A stretch of DNA of 21,717 bases from an uncultured Nitrosomonadales bacterium (GTDB taxonomy: Bacteria; Pseudomonadota; Gammaproteobacteria; Burkholderiales; Gallionellaceae), in NCBI GenBank assembly GCA_903934275.1, contig CAIZNF010000184.1:1-21717 (forward strand), written 5' to 3'. Shown in pieces: positions 1-6,141 of the stretch. Position 1 is the first letter of the stretch; each line of letters opens with the position of its first letter. A model generated the notes under the pieces. The model made no database searches, had not been told where the DNA came from, and saw nothing but the letters and a program-made list of their open reading frames with translations. Position numbers and translations under genes: made by a program.

Positions 1-19
1 ACAAGCTCAGGGCGAACGG
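1..19 (+). repeat. Short dispersed repeat, copy read in frame within rlmM
   Basis: The 19 bases ACAAGCTCAGGGCGAACGG match the reverse complement of 812-830 at 18 of 19 positions. The core, CAAGCTCAGGGCGAACGG, is a short repeat I recall as common between genes in proteobacteria. Here it is in the rlmM reading frame, and its 5' end lies outside the window. Confidence 0.6.
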
Positions 20-687
20 AGAGAGGAGCATCACACCAAAGCAATCATCTGCCACGCCTGCACATCTTCTTCCCCGACAAATCATCCGCCTTGATCGGCA
101 CCAGCGACCCGTACAACAGTGCGGCGGCCATCATGGGCATCGTGCGCCAATCCATGCCCGCCGAAGCGCCGAGCCGCTCCACGCTGAAGCTGGCCGAAGC
201 CATCGAAGTGTTCATGGATCGCAGCGAACAGACGCGCCTGCTGCGCCAAGGCATGACCGCCGTCGATCTCGGTGCCGCACCTGGCGGCTGGACCTGGCAA
301 CTGGTCAGGCGCGGCATCCGCGTCACCGCAGTAGACAACGGCCCGATGAAGGGCGTGCTGACGAAACATCCTCTGGTCGAGCACCTCAAGCAGGACGGCT
401 TCAAATTCGCACCGCGTAAAACGGTGGATTGGCTGGTATGCGACATGGTGGAAAAACCCTCCAAAGTCGCCAAGCTGATCGAAGACTGGTTCGCGGCAGG
501 CTGGTGCAGACACGCGATCTTCAATCTGAAACTGCCGATGAAACAGCGCCTCGCCGCACTCGACAGCGCGCTGGGCGGCATCCGAAAACGTCTGGACGAA
601 GAAGGCATCAACTACCGGATAATGACAAAGCAGCTATACCATGACCGGGAAGAGGTGACGGTGTTTTTGACGAAGACCAAGGGGTGA
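1..687 (+). CDS. rlmM: 23S rRNA (cytidine-2498-2'-O)-methyltransferase RlmM, 5' end outside window
   Basis: RlmM 2'-O-methylates C2498 of 23S rRNA using S-adenosylmethionine. The frame is open from base 1, so only the last 228 codons are present; E. coli RlmM is 366 residues (from memory). Visible family features are PRLHIFF at the linker to the methyltransferase domain, APSRSTLKL, the SAM-binding loop VDLGAAPGGW (bases 262-291), VDNGPM, CDMVEKP, NLKLPMK and the terminal QLYHDREEVTVF block. All are close to E. coli RlmM as I recall it. A TTG near base 91 is not a credible start, because conserved sequence continues upstream of it. The first residues in view (SSGRTERG) come from a generic repeat read in frame, before the conserved PRLHIFF. 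A repeat-filled gap follows. Identification is very secure; the true start cannot be seen. Confidence 0.93.
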   Translation, partial: TSSGRTERGASHQSNHLPRLHIFFPDKSSALIGTSDPYNSAAAIMGIVRQSMPAEAPSRSTLKLAEAIEVFMDRSEQTRLLRQGMTAVDLGAAPGGWTWQLVRRGIRVTAVDNGPMKGVLTKHPLVEHLKQDGFKFAPRKTVDWLVCDMVEKPSKVAKLIEDWFAAGWCRHAIFNLKLPMKQRLAALDSALGGIRKRLDEEGINYRIMTKQLYHDREEVTVFLTKTKG

Positions 688-697
688 TGGCGAATTT

Positions 698-741
698 GTA
701 GGATGCGCTGTGCGCACCATGATGCATGGAATGCACCCTAC
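698..741. repeat. Palindromic repeat bounded by GTAGG and CCTAC
   Basis: GTAGG at 698-702 is mirrored by CCTAC at 737-741. Between them are the inner segments TGCGCTGTGCGCACC and ATGCATGGAATGCACC. It starts 11 bases after the rlmM stop. The outer GTAGG/CCTAC ends are shared with the elements at 9818-9881 and 19627-19677, but the inner sequence differs. Confidence 0.5.
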
Positions 742-750
742 GCTGGCTAC

Positions 751-790
751 TCCCTCGCCCCTTGTGGGAGAGGGTTTGGGGAGAGGGGAA
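751..790 (-). repeat. CCCTCTCCCC-type dispersed repeat, copy A
   Basis: Read on the minus strand this is a C-rich block (CCCTCTCCCCAAACCCTCTC) followed by a purine-rich mirror. It resembles 10131-10165 on the plus strand, where the same kind of sequence is translated as SPTLPRRERE. Both look like the intergenic repeat that gives spurious SPSPTLPRRERE peptides in many proteobacteria. Confidence 0.55.
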
Positions 791-811
791 GTTTGTCGCA
801 CTCTAATAAGG

Positions 812-834
812 CCGTTCGCCCTGAACTTGTCGAA
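812..834 (-). repeat. Short dispersed repeat, intergenic copy
   Basis: The reverse complement contains ACAAGTTCAGGGCGAACGG, which differs by one base from the copy at 1-19. The two copies lie in opposite orientation on either side of the visible rlmM segment. Confidence 0.6.
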
Positions 835-842
835 TTAATTGT

Positions 843-867
843 GGGCAACAAGTTGCCCGATATTTTT
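843..867 (+). terminator. Hairpin with T-run, possible rlmM terminator
   Basis: GGGCAAC (843-849), AA, GTTGCCC (852-858) is a perfect inverted repeat followed by GATATTTTTT. It could end rlmM transcription. The tight loop, the offset of the T-run and the surrounding repeats make this uncertain. Confidence 0.4.
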
Positions 868-879
868 TGATGGGCGCGC

Positions 880-894
880 GGGCACTCCGTGCCC
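880..894. repeat. Small perfect palindrome GGGCAC-TCC-GTGCCC
   Basis: A perfect 6-base stem with a 3-base loop lies just after the hairpin at 843-858. It resembles the widespread repeat with core GGGCACGGAGTGCCC. No T-run follows, so it is not a terminator. Confidence 0.45.
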
Positions 895-1213
895 ACCCGG
901 ATAGAATGCACAGCACCAAGTGTTGCTTTCATGTAGGCTGTTATAAAGTTTGATTGGCGGTTTTCTTCCAACAGCGGCAGGTCAATTGTCAAAATTGAAC
1001 GACTGCTTGCTAATGTACAGCGGTCGTTTGATGATTCTGCGCCGGACTGACTCCAATGTGGACACTTGAGACAGTCGAGATTGGAAATATTTTTTTCACA
1101 TCGGTCTCTGACGTGCCAGGCGGAAGTTCCCTCTCACCAGATAGCTGCCACCTGAACGACTGCTGTACCAATAAAGTTGCCGGATGTCGAAGGGAAGAAC
1201 CTCAGTCAAAGCA

Positions 1214-1251
1214 GCTAAGAATGCCAATGCGTTATCATTGCCATTCTTAGC
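1214..1251. repeat. Long inverted repeat upstream of mcrB
   Basis: Arms of 16 bases (1214-1229 and 1236-1251), with one mismatched position, surround a 6-base loop. The left arm is GCTAAGAATGCCAATG and the right arm is CATTGCCATTCTTAGC. It ends 69 bases before the mcrB start and no T-run follows. It could be an operator, a leader hairpin or the scar of a mobile element; the sequence alone does not decide. Confidence 0.6.
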
Positions 1252-1304
1252 CAACAGCAATCCATACTTCATCCCATAACCACAGACTCAGGCTAAGCTC
1301 AACC

Positions 1305-1313
1305 GAAGGAGGT
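1305..1313 (+). promoter_or_regulatory. Strong ribosome binding site of mcrB
   Basis: GAAGGAGGT is an almost complete anti-16S match placed 7 bases before the ATG at 1321. It fixes the mcrB start and implies efficient translation. Confidence 0.75.
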
Positions 1314-1320
1314 CCTACCA

Positions 1321-3147
1321 ATGTCCGTATTTCACGCCAAGATTGAGGGTGTTCCACAGTTTGTCAGTTACTGCGCTCCTGTGCTTCGAGCCATGCAGCA
1401 ACTGGGTGGGCAAGCCACCCCTAAGCAGGTGTATGCCCACATTGCCCAACATGAAGGACTGTCGGCTGAAGATATGGCACAGACCAATAAGAACGGGATG
1501 CCTACTTTTGAGAACCGTGCAGCATGGGCGCGGTTTTATATGACTAAGGCAGGTTGGATGTATGCGCCTAAATATGGTGTTTGGGCTCTGACAGAGCAGG
1601 GCAAGCAAGCCGCTGACCTGACAGAAGACCAAGCGGTGGCCATGTTTAAAAGCGTGGCCACGCAACTCAAGGGGCACGAAGATGAATTAAAAGCGCCTGA
1701 GGTGCGTGTGCAACCAGACAGCACGCAGTACTGGTTTGTTGGTGCGATGTGGGGCGATGGTGAGGGTGACCAAATGCCACGCTTCTTGAAAGAAGGAATT
1801 TGGCAAAATGGCTACGAAGACAAGTTTGCCGAACAAGTGAACAAAATGAAAGCGGGCGACCGCATTGCCATCAAAGCATCGTTTGCTCGCAAGCACGGCG
1901 CCCCCTTTGACAACAAGGGGAAAACGGTCAGTGCCATGAAAATCAAAGCCATTGGTACGGTGACCGGAAACCACGGTGATGGACGAACGGTGGATGTGGC
2001 TTGGGAGCCTTTGACTGAGCCCCGCGAGTGGTACTTCTATACCTACCGTTCCACCATTACCCGTGCACGGGTGGAGGACGAAGTACTGGCGCTCCGCTTG
2101 GTGGCTTTTACCTTTGACGGTGCGCAGCAAGACTATGCCTTCTTTATGGCCCAGCCGTACTGGCGCGACCGGTTCATAGAAACTGATGGCGTGGTGCAGG
2201 ATATAGATAGCGCCGATGACGAAGCCAATGCACTGGATGAAGTGGAGCAAGTGCCACCAGTGGCTGTCTATGGCGTGGCGGACATTGTGGGCGAAGGTTG
2301 CTTTGTGCCGGAGGCTGAGCTGCACAGCATGCTCAAGCGCTGGACAGAAAAGAAAAACTTGATTTTGCAGGGGGCGCCGGGAACCGGGAAAACTTGGTTG
2401 GCCAGACGCTTAGCAAAGGCATTGATTGGCCAAAAAAACGTAACGGATGAGCAGTTGCGCGTGGTGCAGTTTCACCCAGCTTTGTCCTATGAGGACTTTG
2501 TACGAGGTTACAGACCTAGTGGTGACGGACGCTTGACATTAACGGATGGGCTGTTTTTGCAAGTAGTGCAGGCTGCTATTGCACAGCCGGATGTGGAGCA
2601 TGTGCTCATCATTGAGGAAATAAACCGGGGGAACCCAGCTCAGGTACTAGGCGAGATGCTAACACTGCTTGAGTGTAGCAAGCGGTCACGCGCCGAAGCG
2701 ATGGAGCTGGCCTATTCCAAAGCACGTGGGGAGAAGGTGTATGTACCAGAAAACCTGTATGTGATTGGCACCATGAATGTGGCTGACCGCTCGCTGGCCT
2801 TAGTGGATTTGGCGCTGCGTCGCCGCTTTGCCTTTGTGGATCTTGTCCCCAGCTTCAATACCGCGTGGCAGAAGTGGTGTAGTGACAAAGGTATGGATAC
2901 GACGGCCATTACACATATCCAAACACGCATGGCGGCGTTGAACCAAGAAATTGCCACAGACCGTGCTTTGGGTGCGCAGTTTAAAATTGGCCATTCGTAC
3001 GTTACTCCGTATAAGCCTGTGGCGGATGCGCAGGCATGGTTCGCAGATGTGGTGCGCTCAGAAATTGGCCCACTGCTACATGAATACTGGTTTGACACAC
3101 CAGAGCGAGCGGTTGATGCGATAGCGCTTTTGCTCAAACAGGCTTGA
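1321..3147 (+). CDS. mcrB: McrB-type GTPase of a type IV restriction system, with winged-helix and EVE-like domains
   Basis: This is the motor subunit of an McrBC restriction system, which finds modified DNA and uses GTP hydrolysis to trigger cleavage by McrC. It has 608 residues. Residues about 14-97 resemble the Mrr_N winged helix (ATPKQVYAHIAQ, then FENRAAWARFYMTKAGW and GVWALTEQG). Residues about 136-285 (YWFVGAMW, MKAGDRIAIKASF, IGTVTG) look like an EVE/PUA-type modified-base reader. The AAA+ part has Walker A GAPGTGKT (351-358), Walker B LIIEEINRGN (429-438) and MNVADRS (485-491), matching the McrB signature usually written MNTADRS, followed by ALRRRFAFVDL. mcrC begins 4 bases after the stop. 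Codon use looks less GC-biased than in the nuo genes, suggesting acquisition. McrB identity is secure; the EVE-like call is by pattern only. Confidence 0.92.
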   Translation: MSVFHAKIEGVPQFVSYCAPVLRAMQQLGGQATPKQVYAHIAQHEGLSAEDMAQTNKNGMPTFENRAAWARFYMTKAGWMYAPKYGVWALTEQGKQAADLTEDQAVAMFKSVATQLKGHEDELKAPEVRVQPDSTQYWFVGAMWGDGEGDQMPRFLKEGIWQNGYEDKFAEQVNKMKAGDRIAIKASFARKHGAPFDNKGKTVSAMKIKAIGTVTGNHGDGRTVDVAWEPLTEPREWYFYTYRSTITRARVEDEVLALRLVAFTFDGAQQDYAFFMAQPYWRDRFIETDGVVQDIDSADDEANALDEVEQVPPVAVYGVADIVGEGCFVPEAELHSMLKRWTEKKNLILQGAPGTGKTWLARRLAKALIGQKNVTDEQLRVVQFHPALSYEDFVRGYRPSGDGRLTLTDGLFLQVVQAAIAQPDVEHVLIIEEINRGNPAQVLGEMLTLLECSKRSRAEAMELAYSKARGEKVYVPENLYVIGTMNVADRSLALVDLALRRRFAFVDLVPSFNTAWQKWCSDKGMDTTAITHIQTRMAALNQEIATDRALGAQFKIGHSYVTPYKPVADAQAWFADVVRSEIGPLLHEYWFDTPERAVDAIALLLKQA

Positions 3148-3151
3148 GGGC

Positions 3152-4222
3152 ATGGCGACCGCCATCCCTCTTCGCAATATCTGGCTACTGTTTTTGTATG
3201 CAGCAGATCTGGTGCGCTTTAGAGATGAAGCCACAGTGGAAGCAGAAGCTGCACGTGACTTGCCCGAGTTGCTGGCGCGCCTGCTGGTGCGGGTGGTGCA
3301 GCAGCGATTGAGGCGTAATTTAAGCAGGGGCTATCAAGCACGTCATGCTGTGCTTTCTCGTGTGCGAGGGCGTATTGATGTGCTGGCCACGGCCTCAGGT
3401 CAACTGTTGGAGCAAGGGCGTGTGGCTTGTCGCTTTGAAGAGCACACAATGGATACGCCGCGCAACCAACTGGTACGGGCAGCGCTGGATTACTTGTCGA
3501 CAATGATTGATGCATCTGATGTGGTGCATGAGTGCCGCGCACTATCACAAATGCTTGGGCACTTAGGGGTGTCTAGCCAGAAACCTTCCCGAGCAGCCTT
3601 GGCCACCGACCAAGTCAGTCGCAATGAAACGGCCGACTTGTTGATGGTGAGCTTGGCCAAGATGGTATTTGAAGCTGTCATCCCTAGTGAACAGGTAGGC
3701 AGTAACCAAGCGGTGGCAGTGGATGCGGATGTGCACTTGGTGCGCCGCTTGTTTGAAAAGGCCGTGGCCAATGCCTTGCGCATACAGTTGCAGCCGCTGG
3801 GCTGGCAAGTGCAGCATGGCCGCAAATTGAAGTGGCCTGTGGGACATACGTCCGATGGAATCGCAGAGCATTTACCTGGCATGCAGACTGATATCGAACT
3901 CGTGCATACAGGCCAAAAGCACAAGGTAGTGATTGACACCAAGTTCACGCACATTTTTACGGACACTCAATACAAATCAGAGGTGCTGCGCAGCGGATAT
4001 ATGTACCAACTTTATGCCTACTTGCGCACCCAAGAGGGAAGGTTGAATTCCGACGGCATTGAGTCCAGCGAAGGCATGCTGCTACACCCTCAGTGTGGGC
4101 AGGCTATGGATGCCTACGTTGATATACAGGGGCATCGCATGCGTTTTAAAACGATTAATTTAATGAGTTCGGCTGAAGAGTTTGAGCGGCAACTTTTGTG
4201 CATTGGAAGCGGGGCAGTTTGA
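3152..4222 (+). CDS. mcrC: McrC nuclease subunit of the McrBC system
   Basis: McrC is the endonuclease partner that binds the McrB ring and cuts DNA. The product has 356 residues, near the 348 of E. coli McrC (from memory). The N-terminal half (IPLRNIWLLFLYAADL, RGRIDVLATASGQ, ACRFEEHTMDTPRNQLVRAAL) has the family pattern. The nuclease core is TDIEL with D247, followed by VVIDTKF with D262 and K264, which fits the TD...D-x-K PD-(D/E)xK motif. YMYQLYAYLRTQ follows, as is usual in McrC. The ATG is 4 bases after the mcrB stop, with GAGGG just before it, so the two are almost certainly co-translated. No clear terminator follows. The 3' flank appears to be a junction with older sequence (see the vapB entry). 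Confidence 0.92.
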   Translation: MATAIPLRNIWLLFLYAADLVRFRDEATVEAEAARDLPELLARLLVRVVQQRLRRNLSRGYQARHAVLSRVRGRIDVLATASGQLLEQGRVACRFEEHTMDTPRNQLVRAALDYLSTMIDASDVVHECRALSQMLGHLGVSSQKPSRAALATDQVSRNETADLLMVSLAKMVFEAVIPSEQVGSNQAVAVDADVHLVRRLFEKAVANALRIQLQPLGWQVQHGRKLKWPVGHTSDGIAEHLPGMQTDIELVHTGQKHKVVIDTKFTHIFTDTQYKSEVLRSGYMYQLYAYLRTQEGRLNSDGIESSEGMLLHPQCGQAMDAYVDIQGHRMRFKTINLMSSAEEFERQLLCIGSGAV

Positions 4223-4344
4223 GACAGACCCTCGCCACCAGACCAGCGCGGGGGAAGGATTATTCATTCAGAAACTCAATGTGCCGGAGTCGAATTGTTT
4301 TGGCTATCTGTGCAAAATTTTGAAAGTGTTTTGTAACGCATCGC
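4223..4344 (-). pseudogene. Probable remnant of a vapC toxin start
   Basis: On the minus strand the vapB stop TAG (4347-4345) is followed by GCG and then ATGCGTTAC (4341-4333), which encodes Met-Arg-Tyr. Many VapC toxins begin MRY and start within a few bases of the vapB stop (family knowledge). After MRY the frame diverges (KTLSKFCTDSQ...) and stops after about 21 codons, with no PIN-domain residues. The rest of the gap up to the mcrC stop has no recognisable content. I read this as a vapC cut just after its start, but three residues are thin evidence. Confidence 0.35.
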
Positions 4345-4581
4345 CTATTTCCAGTCGCGCTCGGCCTGCTCGTTAAGTTCGCGCCCATCGACCATGAAGC
4401 CAGCAGGAAAAGCGGCGAAAGCTCCCGCTACTTCCATCAGACTGCCACGCTGAATCGGGCGAATCATCAGTACATCGCCCTGGCGCACGATGTCCACTTC
4501 CTTAACATTTCCCTCGAAACTCATTTCCTTGGGAATGCGTACCGCCAGCGAATTTTCACTTTGAAATACTTGAGTCAGCAT
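4345..4581 (-). CDS. vapB: Orphan VapB/AbrB-type antitoxin
   Basis: This 78-residue product looks like a type II antitoxin of the AbrB/SpoVT fold. It begins MLTQVFQSENSLAVRIPKEM (DNA-binding beta-hairpin part), continues VDIVRQGDVLMIRPI, and ends FMVDGRELNEQAERDWK, similar to the toxin-binding tails of VapB proteins. The start at 4581 was chosen because AAGGAG lies 8 bases upstream; a longer in-frame start at 4632 has no such site and would overlap the promoter. No toxin gene follows: mcrC, on the other strand, ends 122 bases beyond the vapB stop. It may be a relic, may still bind its own promoter, or may neutralise a toxin encoded elsewhere. Confidence 0.75.
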   Translation of the reverse strand: MLTQVFQSENSLAVRIPKEMSFEGNVKEVDIVRQGDVLMIRPIQRGSLMEVAGAFAAFPAGFMVDGRELNEQAERDWK

Positions 4582-4603
4582 AGGATGCTCCTTTTGTATG
4601 GAC

Positions 4604-4632
4604 AGTATATATGCGCTACTGGGGGTCAACAA
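4604..4632 (-). promoter_or_regulatory. Likely promoter of vapB
   Basis: Minus-strand reading gives TTGTTG (4632-4627), a 17-base spacer and TATACT (4609-4604), a good sigma-70 -10 box. The -10 box ends 22 bases before the ATG. An overlapping TTGACC lies 3 bases closer but with a poor spacer. Confidence 0.5.
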
Positions 4633-4691
4633 GGTAAACCCTTATGTCGCGTAAGGCAAAAATACCTCATAAGAAACGGTACGCGAAAATC

Positions 4692-5654
4692 TCACGCGGA
4701 GGAATCCAACCTCGCAATAAAACTCTCCAACTCCTTCGGTAGCGGCGCAATCAGGTGCATCGCCTCACCCGTCAACGGATGCGCGAACGCGATGCTGTGC
4801 GCATGCAGGAACATGCGCTTCAATCCCTGCTTCATCAATGCCTTATTGCGCGCGAAATCGCCGTATTTATCGTCCCCGGCAATCGGGAAGCCGAGGTGCG
4901 ACAGATGCACGCGTATCTGGTGGGTGCGCCCGGTTTTGAGATGCGCATCCAATAGACTGAATCCAAGCTGGTCATTTTGTGGCGCCCAGCTCTTCAGTAG
5001 GGTGAAGATGGTATGCGAGGCCTGTCCATCCTCCCTGACCATCACGCGCTTCTCGCCCTGCGGGGTATCGAACTTGTGCAGCGGCAGTTTGACGTGCTGG
5101 CGGGCATTTTTCCACTGTCCCAGCACCAGCGCGAAGTAGTGCTTTTCGCTGTTGCCCTCGCGCATAATCTCGTGCATCGCGGTCAACGCGGAGCGCTTTT
5201 TCGCCAGCAGCAGCACGCCGGAGGTCTCGCGGTCTAGGCGGTGCACCAGCTCCAGAAATTTGGCTTGCGGGCGCGCATGGCGCATTTGTTCGATGATGCC
5301 GAAGCTCACTCCGCTGCCGCCATGCACCGCCACACCGGAGGGTTTGTTCACCACTACCAGCGCGTCGTCCTCGTAGATGATCGGGAATTCCACCGCCGGG
5401 ATGTGCGCCTGTTCCGGCTCATGCTTTTCCGCCACGCGGATCGGCGGAATACGCAACAGGTCACCCAGTTGCAGGCGGTAAGTCTGCTTGACGCGCTTCT
5501 TGTTCACCCGCACCTCACCACCGCGCAGAATCTGATAAACGTGGCTTTTAGGCACACCCTTCAGAAGCCGAAATAGGAAATTATCGATGCGCTGAGCCTC
5601 GCCACTTTCATCAACAGTAAGAAAATTAACCGATTCTTTGCTTAAACCATTCAT
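4692..5654 (-). CDS. rluC: 23S rRNA pseudouridine synthase RluC
   Basis: RluC converts uridines 955, 2504 and 2580 of 23S rRNA to pseudouridine (E. coli numbering). The product has 320 residues; E. coli RluC has 319 (from memory). An S4-type RNA-binding domain covers about residues 22-80 (RIDNFLFRLLKGVPKSHVYQ, GEVRVNKKRVKQ). The catalytic motif is HRLDRETSG at 138-146, with the active-site aspartate at D141. KTGRTHQIRVHL and GDDKYGD follow. I chose the ATG at 5654 because it gives the family length. The frame is open 40 codons further upstream, but that extension has no conserved character. It diverges from rne, as in E. coli. The visible ribosome binding site is weak. Confidence 0.93.
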   Translation of the reverse strand: MNGLSKESVNFLTVDESGEAQRIDNFLFRLLKGVPKSHVYQILRGGEVRVNKKRVKQTYRLQLGDLLRIPPIRVAEKHEPEQAHIPAVEFPIIYEDDALVVVNKPSGVAVHGGSGVSFGIIEQMRHARPQAKFLELVHRLDRETSGVLLLAKKRSALTAMHEIMREGNSEKHYFALVLGQWKNARQHVKLPLHKFDTPQGEKRVMVREDGQASHTIFTLLKSWAPQNDQLGFSLLDAHLKTGRTHQIRVHLSHLGFPIAGDDKYGDFARNKALMKQGLKRMFLHAHSIAFAHPLTGEAMHLIAPLPKELESFIARLDSSA

Positions 5655-6141
5655 TTTGCTTATACTTCGCCGCTCGCGCGTTTTGGGATTGGGTAAGTTT
5701 GGGATGTAATTTTGTTCCCTCGCCATAAAAACTGGCCGCCAGGAAAAATTCTGGCGCAAGCGACGGCACAACACGCCGCCACCCTTCCAGCCGCAGCCCG
5801 GTTAATATCGCTCACCGGAACCAGCAGCGATAGTAATTGATTTATGCGCTCAAAGCACCTGTGGATTTTCGTGAGGCAGCCATTGCTGCCCCACACCCCA
5901 AGGGACTTTTGCAACAGTCGGCGAAACAGATACAGTGCGATATGGTAATACGCCCGCGCAGCCACTGATGCAAATATTCCAAAGAATGATTTTTAGACAA
6001 GCTACTGATAGAGAACTGATTTGACCAACCGTTTGCACAAACTACATCTGTTTGCACGATTGCTCCCCAGTATGTTCATCTGGCACGCCTAACCGCGTGT
6101 AGCTTGCTCTCGCCCGTGTCAGAGCGCGGGAAGGCAACATA
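5655..6141. other. Intergenic region between divergent rluC and rne; probable long rne leader
   Basis: These 487 bases must hold both divergent promoters. In E. coli the equivalent interval encodes a long rne 5' UTR through which RNase E represses its own mRNA (established knowledge). A leader is plausible here, but I see no sequence match to the E. coli hp2 element. A weak promoter-like pair, TTGACC (6021-6026), 16 bases, TACATC (6043-6048), lies about 94 bases before the rne ATG. GC-rich inverted sequence (CCCG and CGGG near 6113-6131) could form a hairpin just before the GGAAGG ribosome binding site (6129-6134). Minus-strand open frames here have no recognisable product. Confidence 0.5.

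Larger units (their letters stand above)
688..1320. other. Gene-free region: repeat mosaic and upstream region of mcrBC
   Basis: No convincing gene lies in these 633 bases. The left part (about 698-899) is a chain of palindromic or dispersed repeats, listed separately. The right part (about 900-1320) holds a 12-base motif, TGAACGACTGCT, present at 996-1007 and 1153-1164, with a near-inverse copy at 1019-1028. It also holds a long inverted repeat at 1214-1251 and the strong ribosome binding site of mcrB. Short open frames here (747-992 minus, 1056-1250 plus) have no recognisable protein character. Confidence 0.7.

Noticed and set aside
747..992. 81-codon open frame on the minus strand
   Set aside because: It runs through several palindromic repeats; the peptide (SPNPLPQGARE and so on) is what the C-rich repeat yields when translated. 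No ribosome binding site or protein-like character.
1056..1250. 64-codon open frame upstream of mcrB
   Set aside because: Cysteine-rich, irregular composition, runs into the long inverted repeat and lacks a ribosome binding site.
5655..5774. 40-residue N-terminal extension of RluC
   Set aside because: RluC has family length from the ATG at 5654, and the extension has no conserved residues.
5660..5965. 101-codon open frame on the minus strand in the rluC-rne gap
   Set aside because: Overlaps the start of rluC in another frame, has no recognised motifs, and occupies the expected promoter and leader region.
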